Origin: Uliginosibacterium paludis | GTDB lineage: Bacteria > Pseudomonadota > Gammaproteobacteria > Burkholderiales > Rhodocyclaceae | Length of the DNA: 64,000 nucleotides | Assembly: GCF_039631355.1 (NCBI RefSeq) | Contig: NZ_JBDIVF010000007.1 | Span: forward strand, 62,001 to 126,000 | Direction: 5' to 3' | Part shown: one piece after another, positions 33,705-42,900 of the stretch | How positions within the stretch are numbered: position 1 is the stretch's first letter | Layout: every line of letters starts with the position of its first letter | Program-made: the position numbers and the translations under genes | Notes under the pieces: model-generated | What the model was told of the DNA's origin: nothing | What the model saw: only the letters and a program-made list of their open reading frames with translations | Database searches by the model: none

Positions 33705-34501
33705 GTGTGCTCCTTGTTGCCGGCCAGCAGCATCATTCCCAGCACGAGGAAAACCAGCAGCGTGACCGGGGCGGCGATGAGCCACGGGGCTTCGCTGTAG
33801 AAGGGGAAGAATTCGATCATCATCACGCCGAGTTCGGCGGTCGGGGGTTGAAGACCCACGCCGATGAAGCCCAGCGCGGCGAGAGCCAGCACCGCCTGCG
33901 CCACGCTCAGTGGCAGCAGCGTCGCCAGCAGCGGGGCCAGTGCCGGCAGCACATGATGGCGAAGGATGTAGCGCCGGCCGAAGCCCAGCAGACGCGAGGC
34001 CTGCACCGCGTCGCCGTGCAGCACCGGCCGGCTTGCGGCCCGCGCCATGCGGAAATATTCCACCCACAGGGAAAGTGCCAGGCCTGCATAAAGCGCCCAG
34101 TAGTGGCCAGGCGCCATTGCGGCGAACAGCATGACCAGCAGCAGCCCGGGTACGGCCATGCAGGCGTCGGCCAGCATTACCAGTGCGCGCTCGATGCGAC
34201 CACCGCACCAGCTGGCACACACGCCGGCCAGTACGCCGGGCAGTGCTGCGCTGAGGGCAGCGAGCAGCGCGAGGCCCAGCGAGCGCTGCGCGGCCTGCGC
34301 CAGGCGAGCCAGCACGCTGCGTCCGAAGACGTCCGTGCCCAGCCAGTGGCGGGCATCGGGCGGCAGCAGCGAGTCGCCGAGCGATTGCGCGGCCGGATCG
34401 ACGCCGACCAGCGCAGGCCCGGCCAATGCGAAGGCCCCCACCAGCAGGAGCAGGCCGAAGCCTGTCCTATGGATGAAGGGTGAAGTCTGTTGATCAGGCA
34501 T
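33701..34501 (-). CDS. ABC importer permease, DppC/NikC type
   Basis: A 266-residue inner-membrane permease with ~6 membrane segments, an N-terminal LGTDVFGRSVLARLAQAAQRSLGLAL segment, and the EAA loop ASRLLGFGRRYILRHHVLPALAPLL. It overlaps the preceding permease by 8 nt and the ATPase by 4 nt. Substrate is a small peptide, nickel or metallophore by family; the TonB receptor in the same operon favours a metallophore (inference). Confidence 0.92.
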   Translation of the reverse strand: MPDQQTSPFIHRTGFGLLLLVGAFALAGPALVGVDPAAQSLGDSLLPPDARHWLGTDVFGRSVLARLAQAAQRSLGLALLAALSAALPGVLAGVCASWCGGRIERALVMLADACMAVPGLLLVMLFAAMAPGHYWALYAGLALSLWVEYFRMARAASRPVLHGDAVQASRLLGFGRRYILRHHVLPALAPLLATLLPLSVAQAVLALAALGFIGVGLQPPTAELGVMMIEFFPFYSEAPWLIAAPVTLLVFLVLGMMLLAGNKEHT

Positions 34502-35468
34502 CGGAAGCTCCCGGTTTGCGCTGGCGCGGATCGATGGCCAGCATCAGCGTGTCCAGCAGCAGGTTGAAGAGAATGAACACGAGGCCCAGGCTGAGGGCGG
34601 CCCCCTGTATGACGGGGACATCACGCGCGAACACGGCGTGCACCAGGGCATGCCCCAGGCCGGGCCAGGCGAAGAGGCTTTCGACCACGACGGTGCCCTC
34701 GACCAGCAGCACGAGATGCACGCCCAGATAGGCCAGTACCGGCAGGGCCGCGAGACGAAAGGCATGGCGGATGAGAACCTGCAGATCGGTCAGCCCCTTG
34801 CTGCGGGCGAACTCGCAGGCCGGCGAGGCGAGGGCTTCGCGCAGCGCGCTGCAGCTGATGCGGGCAAGCCCGGCGGCCAGGCCCAGCGCGAGCGTGAGCG
34901 CCGGCAGCCACAGCGTGCCGCCCTGGTCGTCGTGCGCCGCAGGCAGCACGCCCCAATGCACGGCGAGCAGCAGCATCAGCAGGATGCCCAGCAGGAAGGC
35001 CGGCGTCGCGCGCAGCGTCACGGCAAACAGCAGCATGAAGCGGTCGGCGAGTCCGCCGGGTCGCCAGGCCGCGGCAATGCCCAGCGGCAGGCCGATCAGC
35101 ACGGCAAGCAGCAGCGTTACGACGGCCAGATCGATGCTCGCACCCAGGTGATGGGCAATTTCATGCCAGACTGGTTCGCCGCTGACCAGCGATTCACCGA
35201 GGTCGAGCCGCAGGAGGTCGCTGAACCAGTCCAGCCAGGCCTGCCACAGCGGGCGTTGCAGCTGCAGCGCCTGGCTGACGGCTCCGGCCGCAGCCTGCCC
35301 GACGAAATCGTAGCCATAGCGACTCGCGGCGACACGCATGGCCATGTCACCCGGCAGTGAGCGGACCATCAGGAAGCTGGCGCTGCCGATGATGAGGAGC
35401 AGGGCGACGATCTGCAGCGCACGGCGCAGCAGCACGCCGCGCCAGTGAAGGAGATGACGCGGGCTCAT
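34494..35468 (-). CDS. ABC importer permease, DppB/NikB type
   Basis: A ~324-residue inner-membrane permease. The N-terminal segment ALQIVALLLIIGSASFLMVRSLPGD is typical of DppB, and the coupling loop reads EFARSKGLTDLQVLIRHAFRLA. The ATG at 35468 overlaps the binding-protein stop (ATGA) and is preferred over 35477. It pairs with the DppC-type gene downstream. Confidence 0.92.
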   Translation of the reverse strand: MSPRHLLHWRGVLLRRALQIVALLLIIGSASFLMVRSLPGDMAMRVAASRYGYDFVGQAAAGAVSQALQLQRPLWQAWLDWFSDLLRLDLGESLVSGEPVWHEIAHHLGASIDLAVVTLLLAVLIGLPLGIAAAWRPGGLADRFMLLFAVTLRATPAFLLGILLMLLLAVHWGVLPAAHDDQGGTLWLPALTLALGLAAGLARISCSALREALASPACEFARSKGLTDLQVLIRHAFRLAALPVLAYLGVHLVLLVEGTVVVESLFAWPGLGHALVHAVFARDVPVIQGAALSLGLVFILFNLLLDTLMLAIDPRQRKPGASDA

Positions 35469-37024
35469 GCTTTCCACCTCATTTCGGTCAGGCGGAAGCT
35501 GCGTTCAAGCGGATCGAGGCGCACGCCTTCGAGGCGGCGATTCACCGCCACATGGGCGCGAACCCAGCACACCGGAATCACCGGCAGCTCCTGCTGCAGT
35601 GCCAGCAGGATGCGTCGGCGTTCGGCACGCTGTTCGTCAGGCGTGAGTCCACCGCGCAGCAGTTTCTGCAGCGCGTCGCTGACGATCGGACTGCTCCAGC
35701 CCGCAGGGCCCCAGTCGCCGCCGTTCGGTGCGAAGTCCTGGGCGAGCGTGCCGGTGGGGTCGGGCAGCATCGCGTAGTTGCGCGCGGCGAGCCCCATCTG
35801 CAGGCTGCCGTCGCGATGCGCCAGGGGGATGTCCCCCGAATTGCCGATGCTCACCTTGACCGCAAACCCGGCCTCGCGCCATTGCGCTTGCAGCGCGGCA
35901 GCCAGCACCGGCAGCTCGGGCCGGTCCGGGAATGTCTGGAGTCTGAGTTCCAGCAGTTGCCCCTTGGCATCGCGCCAGCCAGCGGGGCTTGCTGTCCAGC
36001 CAGCTTCACGCATCAGGCGTGCGGCAGTCGCCGGGTCCCGGGTGAGGGGTGGCAGCGAGGGTTCGTGCCAGCCGGCGAGTGTCGGTGGCATGAGCTGGGT
36101 GGCGGCGAGATCCTGCTCGCGCAGCAGTGCCCGCGAGATGCCGGCGCGGTCGATCGACAGGCTCAGTGCCCGGCGCACCCGCACATCGCTGAGGCCGGGA
36201 ATGCCGGCGTTCAGACTCACTGCAAGGGTGCGGGGCAGGGTCACGGATGAAATGCCCACGGCATTCCGGCTGCGCAGCCGCGTGATGCTGGCCGGATCCA
36301 GATTCCAGGCGAGATCCGCCTGGCCCGATTCCGCCATCAGGGCACGGGTCTCGGCTCGTCCGGCCGCCATGTAGCGCACTGCGCCAATCGCAGGCCGGGG
36401 GCTGTCGTAGTACTCGGAGACGCGGGTTTCGACCTGATGCGGCGCTTCCAGTTTCGCGACGCGGTAGGGGCCGCTGCCGATGACCTCCCGCACCGTGCCT
36501 TTTGCGTCGAAGCTGGCCGGCGCCAGGATCATCGTGCTGCTGTGGGCGAGCACGCTGCCCAGCAGCACGAAGGGGCTCCTGAGGCGGATGCGCAGCGTCT
36601 TTCCGTCGGGGGCATCCATGCTGCGGATCGGCACGGTCGCGAGCAGGCCCGGCGGCGTGCGTACCCGTTCCAGACTGTGAAGCACCGCCTGCGCGCTGAC
36701 CGGGCTGCCGTCATGAAAGCGTGCGCCGGGGCGCAGCTCGAAACGCCATTCCAGCCCGTCGGCGGACACTTGCCAGCGGCCCGCCAGCGCGGGTTCCGGC
36801 GTGCCGTCGTCACGCGAGCCCAGCAGGGTTTCGGTGACTTGAAGCCGGGTGAAGATGTAGCCGCTCGCCGCAGGCGAAAGTCCGCTGATTTCCCAGGAGG
36901 AAACGATCAGCAGGGGGCGCGGGGTGGTTTGCGCGAGGAGCCGGCCTGATGCGGCTGCCAGTGCCGCCATGCCGGTGGCATTCAGCAGGCGGCGGCGTGC
37001 CGGGTTGGGGGGAGTCTGATTCAT
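35465..37024 (-). CDS. Periplasmic binding protein, peptide/nickel family 5
   Basis: A 519-residue SBP_bac_5 protein. An Arg-rich, twin-arginine-like N-terminus (PARRRLLNATGMAALAAASGRLLAQ) suggests export. The binding fold shows EPALAGRWQVSADGLEWRFELR, FHDGSPVSAQAVLHSLERV and VRVRRALSLSIDRAGI. It delivers ligand to the adjacent permeases. It begins 8 nt after the TonB receptor gene, so both cross the envelope as one import chain. Ligand unknown; nickel, opine metallophore or peptide are options. Confidence 0.92.
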   Translation of the reverse strand: MNQTPPNPARRRLLNATGMAALAAASGRLLAQTTPRPLLIVSSWEISGLSPAASGYIFTRLQVTETLLGSRDDGTPEPALAGRWQVSADGLEWRFELRPGARFHDGSPVSAQAVLHSLERVRTPPGLLATVPIRSMDAPDGKTLRIRLRSPFVLLGSVLAHSSTMILAPASFDAKGTVREVIGSGPYRVAKLEAPHQVETRVSEYYDSPRPAIGAVRYMAAGRAETRALMAESGQADLAWNLDPASITRLRSRNAVGISSVTLPRTLAVSLNAGIPGLSDVRVRRALSLSIDRAGISRALLREQDLAATQLMPPTLAGWHEPSLPPLTRDPATAARLMREAGWTASPAGWRDAKGQLLELRLQTFPDRPELPVLAAALQAQWREAGFAVKVSIGNSGDIPLAHRDGSLQMGLAARNYAMLPDPTGTLAQDFAPNGGDWGPAGWSSPIVSDALQKLLRGGLTPDEQRAERRRILLALQQELPVIPVCWVRAHVAVNRRLEGVRLDPLERSFRLTEMRWKA

Positions 37025-37032
37025 GCGGAGCC

Positions 37033-39168
37033 TCAGAAGCTGTACTGCGCGCCGAGCGTGAAGCTGCGGCCGGCGCCGGGTGCCACCCACAGCGTGCTGT
37101 AGGAGCTGGTGTAGTAGGTGGTGTCGAAGAGGTTGTCGATGTCCAGCGTGAGGCGCAGCGACTTCGTCGGCCGCCAGTACGCATTCAGGCGCACCGTGGT
37201 GTACGCCGGCAGTTCGAAGGCGGGGCTGCCAGCGTTTGCCTCGGCCTGGGTGCGGGCCTGGCCCAGGCGCTCGCCCACATAGGTCACGCCGCCACCGACG
37301 CCGTAGCGCTGACCATTGCTGAACGTGTTCTCGTACATCGCCATGGCACTGGCGACCACCGCGGGCACATTGAGCAGGCTCTCGCCGATGGCCAGGGTGT
37401 TGTCGCGCAGCACTTCGACCTGGGTGTAGGACACGGCACTGTTGACGCGCCAGCGCGGGGTGATCTGGCCGGAGAATTCCAGCTCCGCGCCCCGGCTGCG
37501 CACTTCACCTGCGGCCACCGAATAGCTGCTGTTCTGCGCATCGGCCGTGAGCACGTTCTGCTTGCGGATCTGGAACAGCGCGGCATTCGCGGCGAGCTTG
37601 CCGCCTGCGCTTTCCCACTTGCTGCCGAGCTCGAACGAGCGCCCCTTCTCGGGCTCGAAGGCCTCGCTGTTACGGTCGGCGCCGGCATTCGGGCGGAAGG
37701 ACTGACCACTGTTGGCAAAGAAGGTCCACTGCGGTGAGGGCAACCAGCTAATGCCGAGGCGCGGCGAAACGGCAGACGGAGACTGCCGGCTGGTACTGCC
37801 GCTGCGGCAGTTCTCGAGCGACTGCGTGTACTGGTCGGCACGCAGGCCCCCCATCAGCCGCCAGGCCGGGCCCAGCGTGAGCGTGTCCTGCAGATAGACG
37901 GCCTGGTTGCGCTGTGTTTCATAGGTGTCGGTGTTGGCCACGGGTGTGGGCTGAGTCTGACCATAGACCGGGCTGTAGATGTTGATGGCATAGGGTGCGG
38001 CAGCACTCGGGTTCGCCCGCAGCATCAGCGAATCCATCGTGAAGCGATAGGTCTCGTAGCCGACCAGCAGCTCGCTGGGCAAGCCTGCGAGTGACAGATT
38101 GCCCTGCAGCTCGGCCTGCAGGCCGATGTCCTGCGAGTCGAAATCCCGATAGCGGCGCTGGCGGCGCAGGCTGCCGTCGCTCAGCAGCGCAGAGGCTTCG
38201 GTGGAATAGCCCTTGAGACGCGTTTCGCGCTCCGAGAGCACGAAACGGCTGAGCCAGTCGGCGCTCCAAGCATGGCTCAGGATCGCCTGCGTGCTGTTGT
38301 TGCGCAAGGTGATCTTGCCGTCGGCTGGCTCGCCCAGAAAACGCTCGCGCGGAATCTGGCCCAGTTGGCCGTCCACTGCCACCACGCCGCGATCGAGTGG
38401 TGCGGCGTGGCGAAGGTACTCGCCCACGAATTCAAGCTTGGTGTCAGCTCCCATTTTCCAGGTAAAGGCGGGGGCTATAACCTGTCGATCGGAATCCGTG
38501 TAGTCGCGGAAGCCGTCGCGACTCTCGGCAGCCAGATTCAGGCGATAGGCCAGGCTTTCGCTCAAGGGGCCGGTGCTGTCCAGTGCGGTACGCCAGTCAC
38601 CATGGCTGCCGGCATAAGTCTCGATCGAGTTCGCGGTTTTCCACAGCGGCCGCTTGGAGACGATGTTAAGCGTGCCGCCGGGTTCGCTGCTGCCGTAGAG
38701 TGCTGCGGCCGGACCCTTGAGAAACTCGATGCGCTCCACGCTGGCCAGGTCGCGCGGCGCGTTGAAGCCGCGGCTGGCCGATACGCCGTTGAGCAGGGTG
38801 GCGATGCCGGTATTTTCGTTACCGGGCAGGCCGCGGATGGCCACGTTGTCCCACAGGCCTCCGAAGCTGTTCTGCCTCGAAATGCCGCCGACATAGTCGA
38901 GCACCTCGTCGAGGCGGGTCGCACCCAGGTCGTCGATGGCCTGGCGGGTGAAGAGCCGGATGGACTGCGGCACCTCGCGAACCGGCAGGCTGGTCTTGGC
39001 GGCCGAGGCTTCCTCCGAGAGGTAGCTGCCGCTGCTGTTTCGGCCAACCACGTTGACGGTGTCAAGTTCGACCGGGGCGTCGGCGCTCTGGGCGCGGGCG
39101 CAGAAAGGGGCAAGGGTGGCGAGCACGGCCAGCGTGAGGCTGGACGCTGTCAGCGTTGGGGATTTCAT
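37033..39168 (-). CDS. TonB-dependent siderophore-type receptor
   Basis: A 711-residue outer-membrane receptor. The signal peptide ends at CARAQS, a TonB-box-like ELDTVNVVG follows, and the plug has the siderophore-type pattern VREVPQSIRLFTRQAIDD, VAIRGLPGN and LKGPAAALYGSSEPGGTLNIVSK. The barrel ends with the C-terminal Phe (LGAQYSF). Start ATG 39168; a longer upstream frame is Arg-rich and rejected. Followed by an SBP_bac_5 ABC importer, which suggests uptake of a metal-metallophore complex. Confidence 0.93.
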   Translation of the reverse strand: MKSPTLTASSLTLAVLATLAPFCARAQSADAPVELDTVNVVGRNSSGSYLSEEASAAKTSLPVREVPQSIRLFTRQAIDDLGATRLDEVLDYVGGISRQNSFGGLWDNVAIRGLPGNENTGIATLLNGVSASRGFNAPRDLASVERIEFLKGPAAALYGSSEPGGTLNIVSKRPLWKTANSIETYAGSHGDWRTALDSTGPLSESLAYRLNLAAESRDGFRDYTDSDRQVIAPAFTWKMGADTKLEFVGEYLRHAAPLDRGVVAVDGQLGQIPRERFLGEPADGKITLRNNSTQAILSHAWSADWLSRFVLSERETRLKGYSTEASALLSDGSLRRQRRYRDFDSQDIGLQAELQGNLSLAGLPSELLVGYETYRFTMDSLMLRANPSAAAPYAINIYSPVYGQTQPTPVANTDTYETQRNQAVYLQDTLTLGPAWRLMGGLRADQYTQSLENCRSGSTSRQSPSAVSPRLGISWLPSPQWTFFANSGQSFRPNAGADRNSEAFEPEKGRSFELGSKWESAGGKLAANAALFQIRKQNVLTADAQNSSYSVAAGEVRSRGAELEFSGQITPRWRVNSAVSYTQVEVLRDNTLAIGESLLNVPAVVASAMAMYENTFSNGQRYGVGGGVTYVGERLGQARTQAEANAGSPAFELPAYTTVRLNAYWRPTKSLRLTLDIDNLFDTTYYTSSYSTLWVAPGAGRSFTLGAQYSF

Positions 39169-39250
39169 CGGAACTCCGTTGTTCTCGGGACGTGCAAAAG
39201 GCTGCCGCGCGCGGCAGCGCCACGGCGGGAGATCACTGCGGGGAAGGCGA

Positions 39251-39643
39251 TCAGGCGGCGCGCGGTGGGGCGCGCGCCGAGCGCAGTCCGTCGAGACGGG
39301 CGGAGTGAAGAGCGTGTGCGTCCCGCAGCGGCAATACACTGCTGCCGGGAAGGAGGGGCAGGGCGGTGTCGTGAGTGCCGGGCGCGATCTGCTGCGCCAG
39401 CGCGAGGCACAGGCTGCAGTAGCCCTGATCGGGCGTGTCATCGTCCGCGGGAGCTTGCGTGGTCAAGGCGCTCAGCTGGTTTTCCAGATGCTGGGCCTCA
39501 TGCAGGCCAAGCATGACGGACGCATTGAGGCAGATCACCAGCAACAGCAAGCGCAGCACGATCCGCTGGCCGCTGCGCAGGCTGCCACGTCCTGAGTCAG
39601 GCATGCGGCAGAGCGCGGACAAGGCGGAGAGGCGTGGTCTCAT
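39251..39643 (-). CDS. DUF2946-like small membrane protein
   Basis: A 130-residue protein with one hydrophobic segment (IVLRLLLLVICLNASVMLG), a following HEAQH motif and a YCSLCLAL CxxC-like element. These features match DUF2946-type proteins often placed beside TonB metal receptors. An internal ATG at 39604 is the alternative start. It lies 82 nt before the receptor gene and 67 nt after a perfect 10-bp inverted repeat. A periplasmic metal-handling or sensing role is inferred. Confidence 0.72.
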   Translation of the reverse strand: MRPRLSALSALCRMPDSGRGSLRSGQRIVLRLLLLVICLNASVMLGLHEAQHLENQLSALTTQAPADDDTPDQGYCSLCLALAQQIAPGTHDTALPLLPGSSVLPLRDAHALHSARLDGLRSARAPPRAA

Positions 39644-39989
39644 GGAAGCTGAATCAGGGGCCGCGGGCGCACGAGCGCAGGGAAAGCGGATTCAAACACA
39701 AGCCGTTCTCATATGCAACCTTGTTGCATATGGGCTTGGTGCCGCGTTCCGGACGGCGCAGTGAATGCCGGGGCTGCGGCACAGCCATCCTTCGCACACC
39801 ATGCGAAAAACCGCTTCTGCCTGCTGTCCGCTGCGGCTTGCAGGAAAGCTGCCCTTCTGGCGACAAGGTTTTTGCCGAGATCTGTGACGGCACAAAGGTT
39901 TGCAGAAAAGGCGGTAAATCTCTACTCAAGTTCGTTTTGCGGCTTCCGTTCCCGCATGAGTTACCTGGTAAAGACAAAGCGGAAAACTC
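39644..39989. other. Divergent promoter region, metal-uptake operon / giant gene
   Basis: About 350 nt without a gene, separating the minus-strand uptake operon from the plus-strand giant gene. It contains the 23-nt inverted repeat at 39710-39732. The part 39733-39989 must hold the giant-gene promoter, but no clear -35/-10 pair is seen. Confidence 0.5.
39710..39732. promoter_or_regulatory. Perfect inverted repeat, candidate metalloregulator operator
   Basis: CATATGCAAC (39710-39719), a 3-nt spacer CTT, and its exact reverse complement GTTGCATATG (39723-39732). A 10-bp perfect dyad with a short spacer, just upstream of a TonB receptor/ABC operon, is the layout of a Fur/Zur-family operator, but the sequence is not a standard Fur box. 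The regulator is unknown. Confidence 0.65.
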
Positions 39990-42900
39990 ATGAATGCCCG
40001 ACTTCGGAAGAGTACCGGCGCTGGTCGCCTGCGCCTGCTCAAGCTTGAGCAGCGCATCCTGTTTGATGGCGCATTGGTGGCCGAGGCCGCGCAGGCCGTG
40101 ACAGACCCGGCGCCGGCGGGTGATCCACACCCCGATGCAGCTCCCGCGCCTGCAGCGGCGGCACCTGCCGGGCATGAGATCGCTTTCATTGATGTGTCCC
40201 TGCCGAATGCCGGCGAGCTCGCGAACGGTGTGCGGGCGGGTGTCGAGATCGTCTGGTTGCAGCCGGGCAGTGACCCCTGGGCGCAGATGACCGCTGCGCT
40301 GGCTGCCCGTCCGGGCGCGCAGGCAGTGCATCTGCTCTCGCACGGTTCCGACGGTGTGCTGAACATCGGGGGCGCGAGTTACGACACCGCGGGCCTTGCC
40401 GGAGAGGCTCCGCTGCTGCAGCAATGGCAAGGCCTGCTCGCAAGTGGCGCCGATGTGCTGCTCTATGGCTGCAATGTGGCGCGCGATGGCAGCGGCGAAT
40501 CCTTCGTCGACACCCTGGCGGGCCTGACCGGTACCGATGTGGCGGCGTCGCGCGATTCGACCGGCTCCAGCGCGCTCAGCGGTGACTGGAACTTCGAATA
40601 CCAGCGGGGAGATGTCACCGCCGAGGTCTGCCTGACGCTTGAGGCTGCCCAGCGTTACGACGCCACGCTTTCGGCCTTCTCTCTGCTCGGAAAGGATGGC
40701 TGGACGGCCGTCATGTATGGCCCCAACAAGGATCCGGATGGTGACAGCCAGGCCGGTGCGGCCGACACCGACATCATCGGTGACTCGGCGCACGGCTCGC
40801 TCTATGTAGCCTTTGACGACAACGGCACGCCCAACAATCCGAACGATGATTTCATGGCGTTCCGGATGCGCATTGATAACCCGACCAGCAGCACGAATTG
40901 CTCCGGTGTCGCCATCGTCGGCATGGACGCCAATCTGGATGGACGCATCGACATCTTCTTCTCGGTTGATGGCCGCAACAACACGCAGGCCGTACGCCTG
41001 CTGGACCCCGGCACCGGCGCCAACCTCTCGCCCAACACCACCACCACCAGCCCCTTGCCCACCGGCTGGTTGCCCAACAATGGCCTGTATCCCTTCGCGA
41101 CGAGCAATTACTCGGTGGCGGCCGTCAGTGCCGGCAACGATCCGAACTGGGGCGCGAGCCAGCTGGGCGGCAGTGGTACCGCTTCCGACCTGACCGGTGA
41201 TGGCAAGACCGACGTGTTCATCAGCTGGAAGGTGCCGCTGGCCGATGTGGCCACGGTACTGGCCAAACCCTCGCAAACGGATCGCAGCGGTGTTTACGGG
41301 CCGCGCGGTGCCACCGGCATCCAGGGGTTCAACAAGGACACCGCGGTCGCCTACGTCTCCTTTACGCAGACGCAGCCCGGCCCCATCAATGGTGACCTCA
41401 ACGGCGTCGGCGCCAGTTACGACAAGAATGCGACCTTCGCTGCGCTGGGCGCCTTCACCACACCGATGTCTCCGAGTAATCCGGTCAGCGCGGCGGACGC
41501 GGTGCACATCACCACGCCGCTCGATGCCAATGGCCTGGTTAACGCGACCGAGGACAACGGCCTCACGGTGAGCGGCACTGCCACGGCCAATGGCTGGGTG
41601 CGTGTCACGATTACTGACACTGGCAACGCGCACACCACCACGCTGTGGACACAGGCCAATGCCAGCGGCAACTGGAGCGTGGGTAGCGGCGATCTGTCGA
41701 ACTTCGCACAGGGCTCCCTGCAATTCAGCGCCGACCTGGTGAGCGGCAACGCCAGCACCAGCATCGTCACCGGTTCGGCCAGCGACAGCACGACGCTCAC
41801 CCATGACAGTCTGCCGCCAGTAATTTCGATCACGCCGCTCGCCACCACTGGCACACCCACGATCAGCGGCACCAGCACCGACGTGCCGGCCGGCTCCACC
41901 TTGACCGTGACCATCGATCCAAATGGCGACGGCGTGCTGACCGACCTTGTCAGCTACGCGGTGCTGGTCGGCAGTGGCGGCAACTGGACGCTCAACACCG
42001 CCATCGTTGCGCCCTCCAGCGGCAGCCTGCCTGCCGGTGGCCTGACCAGTCACGCCAAAATCACGGCCAGCGGCCAGGATGCTGCCGGCAACAGCGCCAG
42101 CACCATTGCGCTGGCAGCTCCGACGGTCAATAGCCTTTCCACCACCCAGACCACGCCGACCTTGACCGGCACCTGGCTCAGCAATAGTGGCGATGTGCTG
42201 ACGGTCAGCGTCAACGGCCAGACCTATACGGCCGGCGATGGCCGCCTGACGACCACCGCAACCGGCTGGAGCCTGACGATTCCCGGCGGCAATGCACTTG
42301 GCGTGGGCACCTATAACGTGGTGGCTACCGCCACGCGAGGCGGCGACAGCATTTCCGACAGCAGCAGCGGAGAACTGGTGATCAACGCGGTGCCGGTGGT
42401 GAGCGTCGGCATCACCAGTGGCAGCAGCGGCAGCGCCATCTGGCCAACCATTACCGGCAGCTCCAGCACGCCCAACAGCTATGTGATCGTGCGGCTGGAC
42501 CCCGGTAACGACGGCAACCTCAGTGACGCAGTAACCTATTCAGTCGCGACCGATGGCAGCGGCAACTGGAGTCTGGACACCAGCAGCATGCCGATCGCCG
42601 GCCAGAAGCCCGCCGGCGGCTTTACCGGTAGCAATGGCGTGCGGGCCACCGACAGCAACAACGTCGCCGTGGCCACCCAGGTGCTGACCATCACCACGCC
42701 CAGCGTGGCGATCTCCGGCATAAGCAGCACGGCCAGCACCAATGCCGCTGCCGTGGTCAGCAACAGCGCGGGCGGAGCGAGCTGGCTCAACCTTACCGAA
42801 GACGATGCCGTCACCATCAGCGGTACCGCTGCCGGTGCGAGCCAGGTTGATCTGGTGATCACTGACGCCAACGGCCACCATGTGAGTGTGTCCGGCGTCA

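Noticed and set aside
39654..42053. 799-codon minus-strand frame opposite the start of the giant gene
   Set aside because: It is antisense to DUF4347 and has low-complexity Arg/Gly/Ala content with no family signal. It arises from GC-biased codon use of the real gene.
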